Assembly: GCA_029269725.1 (NCBI GenBank)
Contig: JARJHS010000011.1
Span: 1 to 64,000, forward strand
DNA from: Pollutibacter soli
GTDB lineage: Bacteria; Bacteroidota; Bacteroidia; Chitinophagales; Chitinophagaceae
DNA length: 64,000 nucleotides
Direction of reading: 5' to 3'
Shown: positions 1 to 8,485 of the stretch, one piece after another
Layout: the number at the start of each line of letters is the position of its first letter
Position numbering within the stretch: position 1 is the first letter of the stretch
Program-made: the position numbers and the translations under genes
Notes under the pieces: generated by a model
Seen by the model: the letters and a program-made list of their open reading frames with translations, nothing else
Told to the model about the DNA's origin: nothing
Databases searched by the model: none

Positions 1-85
1 CAAAATTGACGAAACCTTTAAAAAGGTTATCGTAATAATTGAGTCTGCTTCATGCAAGACTCTTGCAGCACCATGCCTTTTTACA

Positions 86-520
86 TTAAAACTTACTACT
101 CACAACTTCGTTATCCGGCTTTCGTCCCTGCCTCATGTCTCTCGTATTCTTCTGCACAGCGATCGCAGCAAAAATGCTCAGTACAAAAGACATCGCATAA
201 AAACCTTTCTCGCTACGGGTAAGTTCTGCATTCCAGAGCCCAACAACCAGTAACACAATCGTCAATAATGTGGAGAACCATGAAATCCCGTAATAGAGAT
301 TGGTGACTGGAATTCCTTCCAGCTGATCACGTACGGATTTCTGAACGGACACTGCGGCAAAAAGACCAAACATCAGTACAGTAAAATAATATCCTTTTTC
401 GTTGAGTTGCATTCCGGCATTCGACAGTCCGATAATAAATGCGGTTACACCTGTCAGTAAGGCTAGCCAGGAAGCCCCGATAAATGCAGCGGTAGGTTGA
501 AGAGATTGTTTCTGTTCCAT
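86..520 (-). CDS. YiaA/YiaB-family inner membrane protein
   Basis: A 144-residue membrane protein built from two tandem YiaA/B-type halves. Each half has two hydrophobic helices and ends in a similar signature (AAVSVQKSVRD near residue 60 and AAIAVQKNTRD near residue 125), so the repeat is visible in the sequence. The family is widespread but its function is not established; in E. coli the paralogs are stress-associated inner membrane proteins. It is transcribed away from the stressosome operon, and the two share a 236-bp intergenic region. The family call is strong; the role is unknown. Confidence 0.85.
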   Translation of the reverse strand: MEQKQSLQPTAAFIGASWLALLTGVTAFIIGLSNAGMQLNEKGYYFTVLMFGLFAAVSVQKSVRDQLEGIPVTNLYYGISWFSTLLTIVLLVVGLWNAELTRSEKGFYAMSFVLSIFAAIAVQKNTRDMRQGRKPDNEVVSSKF

Positions 521-702
521 ATAACTTTAGATTGAAAAAAACCTACCCCGTGGCTTGATTTTTGCTTTTGACATTCGTCAAAATCTAAAAACGATAAGTT
601 AAGGCGCTAACACAATCATCTTTTTTTCAATTGAAAAATTCCACGGTTATTGCCCGGCCGGGCGTCAAGAATTTTTTTCTATCAGTTATAATAATTTATC
701 CA

Positions 703-729
703 AACCAAATGCAAAATTGTAATTTGGTT
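703..729. promoter_or_regulatory. Inverted repeat upstream of the stressosome operon
   Basis: The arms AACCAAAT and ATTTGGTT are perfect 8-bp inverted repeats separated by 11 bp. They lie 28 bp before the first gene of the RsbRST operon, in an AT-rich promoter region. The position and symmetry suggest a binding site for a dimeric regulator, or an mRNA leader stem. The regulator is unknown. Confidence 0.35.
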
Positions 730-756
730 CATTGCTCTTTAAATTAACCAATACGA

Positions 757-1623
757 ATGGCTACTTCAGTAAGTAAGTTATTAAAATCGAAAAAATCAGA
801 AATTCTTCAGAACTGGATGACAAATCAGTTGAAAGACGCCAGTCTTCGCGAAGATCTGATGTCCAACGACGAGTTGCGTGAACAATCGACGGAGCTCCTG
901 GATGTTCTGCTGAACAATATTAATGACACAAATCTTGGCGAACCTGAGTCGCAGGATTTTGAACCCGTAAGTGAAATCCTTGCCGGAATTTCAATCTCCC
1001 GCGCCCGCCAGGGATTCAGCCCTCGCGAAACAGGCATATATATTTTCAGTCTGAAGGAGGCCCTTTTAATAGCGCTGAAAAATGAATTGGCAAAAGAGCC
1101 CGAAACACTTGTCAATGCTACTTTCCAGGTGAATAAACTGATGGATAGTTTTGGCATCACCACATTTGAAACTTTTATCAAAGGAAGAGAAGAAGTGATT
1201 TTGCGCCAGACGGATGAAATAGCGGAAATCTCTACGCCGGTAATCCGTGTATGGGACGGAATTCTTGCATTACCAATCATCGGAACACTGGATAGTTCAA
1301 GAACCCAGGTGGTGATGGAAAACCTGTTGATACAAATTGTAGAAACCGGAAGCTCTATTGCTATCCTTGATATATCAGGTGTTCCCGCGGTTGATTCCCT
1401 TGTAGCCCAGCACCTGATAAAAACGGTTTCCGCAACAAGACTGATGGGGGCCGAATGTATAATCAGCGGGATCCGTCCGGAGATTGCACAGACTGTCGTG
1501 CATCTCGGCATCGATCTCAGCAACATAATTACAAAAGCAAGCCTTGCCAGTGCATTGAAAACTGCTTTTTCAATGCTGAAGCTGGAGGTTAAATCAAGTG
1601 CTCAAAAGCCCAAAACTTATTGA
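757..1623 (+). CDS. rsbR: RsbR-type stressosome co-antagonist (RsbRD N-domain plus STAS)
   Basis: A stressosome scaffold/sensor of 288 residues. The N-terminal 145 residues form an all-helical RsbRD-type sensory domain and residues about 155-275 form a STAS domain. The STAS core has the RsbR hallmark WDGILALPIIGTLDSSR followed by DISGVPAVDS and GAECIISGIRPEIAQ. The two positions that RsbT phosphorylates as threonine in Bacillus RsbR appear here as serines (VDS and IISG), which should remain phosphorylatable. It is the first gene of a six-gene operon and its stop overlaps the start region of rsbS. In characterised systems RsbR and RsbS form a large cytoplasmic complex that sequesters RsbT until stress triggers phosphorylation. 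Confidence 0.9.
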   Translation: MATSVSKLLKSKKSEILQNWMTNQLKDASLREDLMSNDELREQSTELLDVLLNNINDTNLGEPESQDFEPVSEILAGISISRARQGFSPRETGIYIFSLKEALLIALKNELAKEPETLVNATFQVNKLMDSFGITTFETFIKGREEVILRQTDEIAEISTPVIRVWDGILALPIIGTLDSSRTQVVMENLLIQIVETGSSIAILDISGVPAVDSLVAQHLIKTVSATRLMGAECIISGIRPEIAQTVVHLGIDLSNIITKASLASALKTAFSMLKLEVKSSAQKPKTY

Positions 1624-1628
1624 TCGGT

Positions 1629-2027
1629 ATGGATCGCATTCCAATATTACGAATGGGGGATTTCCTCCTGGTGACCATTCAGATTGACCTGTATGATAAA
1701 TTAGCTACCAACCTGGAAAGTGACCTGGTACAGATGGTAAATAAAACCGGCGCAAGGGGAGTTCTGATTGATATCTCCGGGCTCAGCATTGTCGATTCAT
1801 TTATGGGACGTATCCTTGGCAACATCGGCAGCATGTCGAAAATCATGGATGCTGAAACGGTAGTGGTAGGTATCCAACCCGCCGTCGCCATTACCCTGAT
1901 TGAACTTGGATTGGAGTTGAAAGGTGTTCACACCGCATTGAATGTGGAAAAAGGAATGGAATTATTAAAAGAAAAAATAGGCTCTCCTTCGGATGAGTCA
2001 CCCCAGGATGAAGATAGTTCTGAATAA
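1629..2027 (+). CDS. rsbS: RsbS-type STAS antagonist
   Basis: A single STAS-domain protein of about 132 residues. From ATG 1629 it begins MDRIPILRMGDFLLV, matching the usual RsbS start; a TTG at 1620 overlaps the rsbR stop and is the alternative start. The core GARGVLIDISGLSIVDSF contains the serine (in VDS) that RsbT phosphorylates in characterised RsbS. It pairs with RsbR to form the stressosome core. The C-terminal tail is acidic (SPSDESPQDEDSSE) and its coding sequence overlaps the start region of rsbT, implying translational coupling. Confidence 0.9.
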   Translation: MDRIPILRMGDFLLVTIQIDLYDKLATNLESDLVQMVNKTGARGVLIDISGLSIVDSFMGRILGNIGSMSKIMDAETVVVGIQPAVAITLIELGLELKGVHTALNVEKGMELLKEKIGSPSDESPQDEDSSE

Positions 2028-2421
2028 AGACTCAATGAAAATTGAGCGTGAACAGGATGTAGTGCCCTTTAGAAACAGGGTGAAAGAGTATGCCACAAAG
2101 ATCAACATGGGTTTGCTGAATCAGACAAAACTGATCACTGCGGCGAGTGAACTGGTTAGAAATATGCTGAAATACGCCAACGGCGGAATAGTTCATATCG
2201 AAGTCATTTCCCAGGGGAGAGAAAATGGCATACGATTGATTTTTCGAGATCAGGGTCCGGGAATAAAAGACATCCAGCTGGCGATGAAAGACGGGTATAC
2301 CACCGGGAAAAGTCTTGGCCTGGGGCTTCCGGGTACGAAACGACTGGTCAATGAATTTGATATCAAAAGTTCTGCTGAAGAAGGAACGACAGTATCGATT
2401 ATAAAATGGAAGAATGGATAA
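2008..2421 (+). CDS. rsbT: RsbT-type serine kinase / switch protein
   Basis: A GHKL-fold (HATPase_c_2) serine kinase of about 137 residues. The N box AASELVRNMLKYA, the G1 box FRDQGPGI and the G2 stretch SLGLGLPGTKRLV are all visible and intact. In Bacillus, RsbT is held by RsbR/RsbS, phosphorylates them on stress, and is released to activate a partner phosphatase. Starts at 1993, 2008 and 2035 are all possible; the first two overlap rsbS. The next gene, which overlaps this one by 8 bp, carries a phosphatase domain and is the obvious output candidate. Confidence 0.88.
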   Translation: MKIVLNKDSMKIEREQDVVPFRNRVKEYATKINMGLLNQTKLITAASELVRNMLKYANGGIVHIEVISQGRENGIRLIFRDQGPGIKDIQLAMKDGYTTGKSLGLGLPGTKRLVNEFDIKSSAEEGTTVSIIKWKNG

Positions 2422-3430
2422 TAATTTTCACCAGCTGTATCCTGCCTATGACAGAAGCTATCTATCCATTCTCAAAAAAGAAATCCATTCTCTTTCACTG
2501 AAAAACGGATTTTCTGAATCTCGCACCGGAGAAGTTGATATAATTGTTGCGGAGCTGACGAGCAACCTTATCAAACATGCCCAGGAAGGTATTGTTCTGG
2601 CAAAGGCTATCCGGGATAATGACTTGCGCGGAGTTGAAATCATCAGCATAGATAAGGGGCCGGGCATTCATGATATCAATAGAAACGTGGTTGATGGTTT
2701 CTCTACTAAAAATACTTTGGGACACGGGCTCGGAGCAATAAAACGGCTTTCAGATTTCTTCCAGGCATATTCCATCAAAGGATGGGGTACCATTATGTTA
2801 TCACGTATTTATGAAACCTCACCACCGCTCTTTTTAAAAACAGCGAGAATACAATCGAGGGATGTTGTTGTTCCCAAACCGGGAGAATTTTATTCAGGCG
2901 ACAGGTTTTACCGGAGACAAACGGGAAATTTTATAAATTTTTTCCTGGGTGATGGTTTGGGTCATGGTATTGATGCATCTGTTGCAGTAGAAAAAGCCGG
3001 GGAAGTATTTATGGCTGCTCCGGAGAACGACCCGGTGGAGTTGATTCGCAAGATCAACCAGCATGCAAAAAAAACCCGGGGACTCGTGGGTACCGTTGCA
3101 GTTCTTGATATTGTTGAAAGAAAATGGAAAATTTGTGGTGTGGGAAATATATCGACAAAACTTTTATCGCCGGATAATCCCAAGACACACATTTCTTATA
3201 ATGGAATTATCGGGATGAATGTTCCTAACACGTTAAATTCACTGGAAGTAGACTATTCACCGGATCAGCATTTGATTATGTGCAGTGACGGTATCAAGTC
3301 ACGTTGGGATTTGCTTCGCCTGCCAGGTATTCTCAGAAACGATCCGGCGATCATTGCCAGCGCGATTTACAGAGACTTTACGAGAAACAATGACGATGCT
3401 TCTGTGGCCGTGAGCAAAATTATCTTATGA
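2414..3430 (+). CDS. RsbT-like ATPase fused to PP2C/SpoIIE phosphatase (RsbX-like)
   Basis: A 338-residue fusion. Residues about 15-135 form a second GHKL anti-sigma-type ATPase (AELTSNLIKHA, IDKGPGI, TLGHGLGAIKRL). Residues about 145-338 form a PP2C/SpoIIE-type phosphatase with the metal-binding motif FLGDGLGHG and a C-terminal CSDGIKSRWD plus NDDASVAV. The phosphatase half resembles RsbX, which dephosphorylates RsbR and RsbS to reset the stressosome. The gene overlaps rsbT by 8 bp and the kinase gene by 4 bp. Fusion of a kinase-like and a phosphatase module makes it a possible bifunctional reset or adaptor protein. The domain assignment is solid; the direction of signalling is inferred. Confidence 0.88.
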   Translation: MDNNFHQLYPAYDRSYLSILKKEIHSLSLKNGFSESRTGEVDIIVAELTSNLIKHAQEGIVLAKAIRDNDLRGVEIISIDKGPGIHDINRNVVDGFSTKNTLGHGLGAIKRLSDFFQAYSIKGWGTIMLSRIYETSPPLFLKTARIQSRDVVVPKPGEFYSGDRFYRRQTGNFINFFLGDGLGHGIDASVAVEKAGEVFMAAPENDPVELIRKINQHAKKTRGLVGTVAVLDIVERKWKICGVGNISTKLLSPDNPKTHISYNGIIGMNVPNTLNSLEVDYSPDQHLIMCSDGIKSRWDLLRLPGILRNDPAIIASAIYRDFTRNNDDASVAVSKIIL

Positions 3431-5076
3431 GCATGCATGAACTGACCAGGGTAAATCTGGATAATGAAATGGACCTCATCCTGGCCCATAAGCGTTCTAT
3501 GAAACTTGCTGAAATCAGCGGACTTTCCCTTTCTGCGCAAACGACGTTTGCGACAGCAGTTTCAGAGGTAGCCCGTACTTCAATCGAAAGTAAAAAGAGT
3601 AGTTTTCTCACATTGAATATTGAATTGCAAAAAAGGGATAAATTCATAGTGGCATCTCTTAACCTTCACCAGACTTCAGCAAATGAAGGCAGCATGGGGC
3701 TGGAGTACGCAAAAAAGCTGGTGGCGAAATATAACATCTCCAAAAGAGAAAAAGATACCGTTGTTGAGCTTTTTTATTATATACAACCAAATTTCAAGAT
3801 TGACACCCTGAAGCTCGATGAATGGCGTTCGCTTTTCAGGAACGAACCGCCGGTTTCTCCCTATGAAGAGCTGAAAAGAAAAAATGATCAGCTCCAGGAT
3901 CTTTCTGATAAAATTCAAAAAAGTGAAGCACAATACAGATCGTTAACCAATACATTGCCGCTTTTCATTTTTACGATCAGTGCCGAAGGAGAAATTGTAT
4001 ATGCCAATCGCTGGCTCACGAGTTTCACCGGAGAAAACCTTACCTCTTTAAACAGGAGTCAATGGAAGAATGTAATTCATCCGGACGATTATTCAGGTTT
4101 TTCTGTGATCCTCCAGAAAGATATAACGCGCGCCATCAGTACACTTACAATTCAGGCCAGGATACGAAATGTAGATGATAATGAATACTACTGGCACCAA
4201 CTGGTGATATCACCTTCAAAAGACGATCGCGGAAATGTCCTGAGCTGGACGGGATATATAGCAGATATCCATTCGCAGAAAGAATATGAACAAACGCTGA
4301 AAGATAATGTGGAGCTAAAGGTCACACAGGATAAACTTGAACACTACCAACGGGAACTGGAACAAAATATCGAAGAGCTGAACCGAAGCAATGAAGAGCT
4401 TCAGCAATTTGCATTTGTAGCTTCGCATGATCTGCAGGAACCGGTAAGAAAGATCATTTATTACAGCGATTATCTCATTCAACACGGCAGGAATCGACTG
4501 TCAGAAAAAGATCTCAACTATTTAAATATCGTGCACAGTTCCTCATTAAGAATGCGAGGACTCATCAGGGATCTGCTTTCCTATTCCCAGGTTGAAAAAA
4601 ATAATATCAGATTTTCAGAGGTGGATTTAAATGAGATAGTGAAGAGTTCCATTCGTGAGTTTGATATTCTGATCAGTGAAAAAACTGCATCCGTAACCAT
4701 CGGCGCACTACCCGATATTTATGGTGACGAGCGCATGTTCCGCCAGCTGTTTGACAACCTGCTGAGCAACGCGTTGAAATTTTCAAAACCAGAAAGGCCT
4801 CCCGTTGTTTCAGTATTCGCGGAAGAAAGCGATAACGTCTGGAAAATTGTTGTAGAAGACAACGGAGTCGGATTTGACGAACAATACCTGAGTAAAATTT
4901 TTACTCTTTTTCAAAGACTTCATGATAAACAATCTTATGCAGGAACCGGGATCGGTTTGGCCATCTGCAAAAAGATCGTCGAGGCACACAATGGTAATAT
5001 CTGGGCAAGTTCGGTAGAGGGAAGTGGTACCAGGTTTTTTATTGAACTTCCAAAAAGAAATGAACAGATTGCATGA
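3427..5076 (+). CDS. PAS sensor histidine kinase with N-terminal GHKL-like module
   Basis: A 549-residue soluble histidine kinase. Residues 1-125 look like a degenerate RsbT-like GHKL fold (TTFATAVSEVARTSIE and NEGSMGLEYAKKLV in place of the N and G2 boxes). A coiled-coil linker follows, then a PAS domain (about 166-285), a second coiled coil, HisKA with the phospho-acceptor His334 in FVASHDLQEPVR, and a HATPase domain (DNLLSNALKF, VEDNGVGF, GTGIGLAIC). There is no transmembrane segment. It overlaps its neighbours on both sides by 4 bp (ATGA), including the receiver gene downstream. It probably replaces the sigma-B branch as stressosome output; this is inferred from operon structure. Confidence 0.9.
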   Translation: MSMHELTRVNLDNEMDLILAHKRSMKLAEISGLSLSAQTTFATAVSEVARTSIESKKSSFLTLNIELQKRDKFIVASLNLHQTSANEGSMGLEYAKKLVAKYNISKREKDTVVELFYYIQPNFKIDTLKLDEWRSLFRNEPPVSPYEELKRKNDQLQDLSDKIQKSEAQYRSLTNTLPLFIFTISAEGEIVYANRWLTSFTGENLTSLNRSQWKNVIHPDDYSGFSVILQKDITRAISTLTIQARIRNVDDNEYYWHQLVISPSKDDRGNVLSWTGYIADIHSQKEYEQTLKDNVELKVTQDKLEHYQRELEQNIEELNRSNEELQQFAFVASHDLQEPVRKIIYYSDYLIQHGRNRLSEKDLNYLNIVHSSSLRMRGLIRDLLSYSQVEKNNIRFSEVDLNEIVKSSIREFDILISEKTASVTIGALPDIYGDERMFRQLFDNLLSNALKFSKPERPPVVSVFAEESDNVWKIVVEDNGVGFDEQYLSKIFTLFQRLHDKQSYAGTGIGLAICKKIVEAHNGNIWASSVEGSGTRFFIELPKRNEQIA

Positions 5077-5471
5077 AGGCATCAAACAAAATATTCATGG
5101 CAGATGATGACCAGGACGATTGGCTGGTTATCGGTGAAGCTATGAATGAAGTTGATCCTGATGTAGAGCTGGTTTTTGCGCAGAACGGTGAGGAACTTGT
5201 TACTATGTTGAACAAGCATCACTCAGATCACAACCTTCCCTCGCTGATCATCCTTGATATGAATATGCCCAGGCTAACGGGTACGCAGACATTACAAAGA
5301 ATTAAAGGCGATGACCGTTTTAAAAATATTCCGGTAATCATCTACTCTACCTCGGTAAATGCCATTGAAAAAACAAAATGTTTTGAACTGGGAGCGATTG
5401 ATTATCTCTCCAAGCCAATGAGTTTTTCAGAAAGCATAGAGATTGCGAGAACAATGCGTGAAGTCTTTTAG
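5073..5471 (+). CDS. Single-domain response regulator (Rcp1-like)
   Basis: A stand-alone receiver domain of 132 residues with no output domain. The acidic cluster DDDQDD (11-16), the phospho-acceptor Asp62 in LDMNMPRLTG, the switch Ser/Thr in IYSTS and Lys in LSKPM are all present. Such proteins act as phospho-relays or bind partner proteins. The start overlaps the histidine-kinase stop by 4 bp, so it is the likely cognate partner and the last gene of the operon. The downstream target cannot be read from this window. Confidence 0.9.
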   Translation: MKASNKIFMADDDQDDWLVIGEAMNEVDPDVELVFAQNGEELVTMLNKHHSDHNLPSLIILDMNMPRLTGTQTLQRIKGDDRFKNIPVIIYSTSVNAIEKTKCFELGAIDYLSKPMSFSESIEIARTMREVF

Positions 5472-5473
5472 TA

Positions 5474-5624
5474 ATCTTCGTTGTTCGTTGTTCGTTATTC
5501 GTTGTTCGTTATTCGTTGTTCGTTGTTCGTTGTTCGTTTGAACAGCCGAACGTAACAAAGACGATGAACGATCAACGACCTATTAATTGTGTGTTCGATG
5601 AACGAAAAACGAACAACGATGAAC
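5474..5624. repeat. Heptamer GTTGTTC run with inverted counterpart
   Basis: From 5480 to 5535 there are eight head-to-tail heptamers of the form GTTGTTC or GTTATTC. About 65 bp later (5600-5624) inverted copies appear (AACGAAAAACGAACAACG). The element fills the space between the convergent receiver and Crp-type genes, so the transcript could fold into a long stem. It may serve as a bidirectional terminator. The copies are almost perfect. Confidence 0.75.
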
Positions 5625-5627
5625 TAC

Positions 5628-6221
5628 TCACACCTTACTCCTTATACGACTTAATGTTTCCTGGCTGATACCAAGATAGGACGCTATCTGCCCCAGCGCG
5701 ACGCGTTCAAGAATATGTGGTTGCTGATCAAGAAGCCGCTCATATCTTTCTGCAGCGGAAGTGAAATGCGAGTTGATAAATTTTTCTTCGAGCCGGATAT
5801 AATACTTCTCATAAGCGATCCGCAATAACTTCTCGAGTTCCTGGTATTGATTTAATAGTCGATTCAGATCAGATTTTGTAATGGCCCACAACACGCTTCC
5901 TTCAATCAGTTGCAAAGTTTCAACTGTTGGTTGCTGGGTAATAAAACTGTGAAAGGAGGTAAGGAAATTATCTTCAAAAGCAAACCAATGCGTGATCTCT
6001 TTTCCATCATCGAGATAATAACCGCGAAGCGCTCCCTTCTCCAGGAAATATAAATGGCGACAGGTTTTTCCTTCTGTGATCAGGAAATCATTTTTAGCAA
6101 ATACCAACTCCTGAAAACACTCGCCAAGTGCAATTTCAGCTTCTGAACTCAAGGTGTTGTAAGTTCTGAGATGATTAAGAAGTTTTTCCAATGAAAAATG
6201 TTTTGCGTCAAAAATTTCCAA
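5628..6221 (-). CDS. Crp/Fnr-family transcriptional regulator
   Basis: A 197-residue protein with a cyclic-nucleotide-binding beta barrel (residues about 20-130, including FLEKGALRGYYLDDGKEITH) and a short C-terminal helix-turn-helix (VALGQIASYLGISQETLSRI). The lack of an arginine/glutamate cAMP pocket motif and the overall form match the numerous Bacteroidota Crp-type regulators whose ligand is unknown. It faces the stressosome operon convergently, so co-regulation is not implied. The target is unknown. Confidence 0.88.
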   Translation of the reverse strand: MEIFDAKHFSLEKLLNHLRTYNTLSSEAEIALGECFQELVFAKNDFLITEGKTCRHLYFLEKGALRGYYLDDGKEITHWFAFEDNFLTSFHSFITQQPTVETLQLIEGSVLWAITKSDLNRLLNQYQELEKLLRIAYEKYYIRLEEKFINSHFTSAAERYERLLDQQPHILERVALGQIASYLGISQETLSRIRSKV

Positions 6222-6430
6222 AGCAGAAGATACACATTCTCTAAAACTATTGTGTCGATAGTGGTATTGAATTTTATCACTTCCTCATTTGTGCAACCGG
6301 GTCAATAGTTTATGGGAAATTATTCAGTTGTTGTCCGGTATTATTCTTATTCAGCCGGAGAATTTTCTGCTGTATAAACAGAAAAATCACATGGAATTTT
6401 CAAAAATCCATTTGAACTTCGCAAAAGCTC

Positions 6431-6466
6431 CCAGGTATCCGATACTTGCAAGTATCGGATACCTGG
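6431..6466. repeat. 36-bp perfect palindrome
   Basis: A perfect palindrome with arms CCAGGTATCCGATACTTG and CAAGTATCGGATACCTGG and no spacer. It lies in the 330-bp gap between the SSS symporter stop and the Crp-type regulator start. No T-tract follows directly, so it is not a classical terminator by itself, although a GGCC-loop-GGCC stem with a T-run (about 6493-6511) is nearby. The rest of the gap shows nothing convincing. Confidence 0.8.
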
Positions 6467-6551
6467 CGAAAAAAGCCTATTTTTTGTTCAGGGCCACCTG
6501 GCCTTTTTCATTCCTTTTCAGATTTGCATAATTTTTGCACGTAACAAACTT

Positions 6552-8255
6552 CTACCAATAGAAATAGTACAGCGCAGTCAATATCCCGCAAACGATAAGT
6601 GTCCCGGCAGCAAATGCTGGCTCCATGCGAAACATCTTCTTATCGATTATCAGTCCATTTGGTTTTATGCCACGTTTATTTTCATACAAACTAATCACGA
6701 TCATTGACAACACGCAAATGACAAATACAAATCCCATCCTATCCAGGAATGGAATTTCATACAACTGAGTTCCATCTTTCTGATCGACCAGTTTTGAAAA
6801 TCCATATGGACTCAACCATTCGAGATTTGTCCATTTTGGAAGAATTTTAAAAATAACTGATAGGATAAATCCGCCGATGGAACCAAAGAGCGCAGCATTG
6901 GAAGTAGTTTTCTTCCAGAAAAATCCAAGGATGAACATGGCGAAAATACCTGGAGATACAAAGCCTGTATATTCCTGGATGAATTCGAAACCACCCTTCT
7001 TGTCGATTCCCAGAAACGGCGCGATAAGTACTGCGACAAGCATAGCAACAATCACAGAAACCCTACCCATCCAAACCATTCTCTTTTCATCGGCTTCAGG
7101 GGCAATTTTCTTTTTATAAATATCCAGTGTGAAGATGGTTGCGATACTGTTTGCTTTGCCAGCGAGAGAAGCAACAACTGCTGCGGTGAGTGCTGCAAAG
7201 GCAAGGCCCTTTAAACCAGTCGGCAAAAGATTTAAAAGAACCGGATAAGCTTTATCCTGTACGAGTTCATTGCCTACACCTACAGCATTCCTGATATTCA
7301 CATCACCAATCACCACTCCTTCTTTATGCAACACAAATGCTGCGATACCAGGCAACACAACGATCACCGGCATCAATAATTTCAGAAATGCGGCGAACAA
7401 AATTCCTTTTCTTGCAGTTGCGAGATCCGCTCCCAATGCACGTTGCGTGATGTATTGATTACAACCCCAGTAATTAAGATTCACGATCCACATTCCGCCG
7501 ATGAGTACAGTCAAACCCGGCAGACTTATATAATTCGGATTGTCCTTTTTAAAGATCATATGAAAATGCTCGTCTGCATTTGTGGTCAATGCTTTAAATC
7601 CTTCGACTGCTCCTTTAGTTCCGTAATGCTGCGCAACGAGATCAAGCGCGAGGTAGGTAGTTACTAATCCACCGAGTATCAGAAAGAATACCTGGATCAC
7701 ATCGGTATACCCTATCACTTTCATTCCACCGAGTGTAATGAATACGGCAAACACCGCAAGAAATATCATACAGACCGTCAGGCTGATTCCGGAGATACTG
7801 CTGATCGCGAGCGCTCCCAGAAAAAGAATTGATGTAAGATTGACGATTACGTATAAGAGCAACCAGAACACCGCCATAATCATCGCGACTGTACCATTGT
7901 ATCGCTGCTGCAAAAATTGCGGCATGGTGTATATCTTGTTCTTCAGGTATACCGGAATAAAAAAGATAGCAACGACAAGCAATGTTGCGGCTGCCATCCA
8001 TTCGTAGGTTGAAATGGCGAGACCCATCGTGAAGCCATTGCCACTCATTCCGATAAACTGTTCAGCCGAAATATTTGATGCAATCAGTGAAGCACCGATG
8101 GCCCACCACGTCAGAGAACCCTCTGCCAGGAAATAATCATGAGATGCGGTTACCGTCGCTTTCTTTTTTCTGCGATAGATCCAGTAGCCATAACCTGCGA
8201 CAACAATAAAATAAATAAGGAATACAAGATAGTCTTTACCATGGAGGGTATTCAT
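6552..8255 (-). CDS. SSS-family sodium:solute (sugar-type) symporter
   Basis: A 567-residue membrane protein with about 14 hydrophobic helices. It has SSS/SGLT hallmarks: YFLAEGSLTWWAIGASLIASNISAEQ at the N-terminus (unwound TM1 and substrate region), GGMKVIGYTDVIQ, and the central ALTAAVVASLAGKANSIATIF that carries the sodium-site serines in vSGLT-type carriers. The sugar subfamily is suggested by the SGLT-like core and by neighbouring carbohydrate genes on the same strand. It should import a sugar or related solute with Na+ across the inner membrane. The exact substrate is not readable. Confidence 0.9.
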   Translation of the reverse strand: MNTLHGKDYLVFLIYFIVVAGYGYWIYRRKKKATVTASHDYFLAEGSLTWWAIGASLIASNISAEQFIGMSGNGFTMGLAISTYEWMAAATLLVVAIFFIPVYLKNKIYTMPQFLQQRYNGTVAMIMAVFWLLLYVIVNLTSILFLGALAISSISGISLTVCMIFLAVFAVFITLGGMKVIGYTDVIQVFFLILGGLVTTYLALDLVAQHYGTKGAVEGFKALTTNADEHFHMIFKKDNPNYISLPGLTVLIGGMWIVNLNYWGCNQYITQRALGADLATARKGILFAAFLKLLMPVIVVLPGIAAFVLHKEGVVIGDVNIRNAVGVGNELVQDKAYPVLLNLLPTGLKGLAFAALTAAVVASLAGKANSIATIFTLDIYKKKIAPEADEKRMVWMGRVSVIVAMLVAVLIAPFLGIDKKGGFEFIQEYTGFVSPGIFAMFILGFFWKKTTSNAALFGSIGGFILSVIFKILPKWTNLEWLSPYGFSKLVDQKDGTQLYEIPFLDRMGFVFVICVLSMIVISLYENKRGIKPNGLIIDKKMFRMEPAFAAGTLIVCGILTALYYFYW

Positions 8256-8364
8256 GCAATCGATTGTAATTGTTTGCTACAAAGTATCCAAACTACAAAA
8301 CTTCTGTGGTACAATGAAGTCGTGTTGATATTTTCTTTTATCGAGATGGGCCTACGGCCCGGGA

Positions 8365-8450
8365 AATTTGAACCACATAGAAAACATAGAAAATATAGGC
8401 ACATAAAAAATACCTTAAATGCCTATGTGACCTGTGTGGCTCAAAAAATG
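8365..8450. repeat. CACATAG-family inverted repeat
   Basis: An imperfect inverted repeat running from GAACCACATAGAAAACATAG to ATGCCTATGTGACCTGTGTGG. It is in the gap between the DUF1593 gene and the symporter. The same half-sites recur at 44.5, 49.6, 53.5 and 59.9 kb. The element is non-coding. Confidence 0.8.
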
Positions 8451-8485
8451 AATGTCAGGAGCATTGTTAATAACCATCGCTTCAG

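Noticed and set aside
825-1526. A 233-codon minus-strand frame opposite rsbR
   Set aside because: It is the shadow of a confident gene and matches no family.
6289-6531. An 80-codon plus-strand gene
   Set aside because: It spans the 36-bp palindrome, and the translated sequence is not protein-like.
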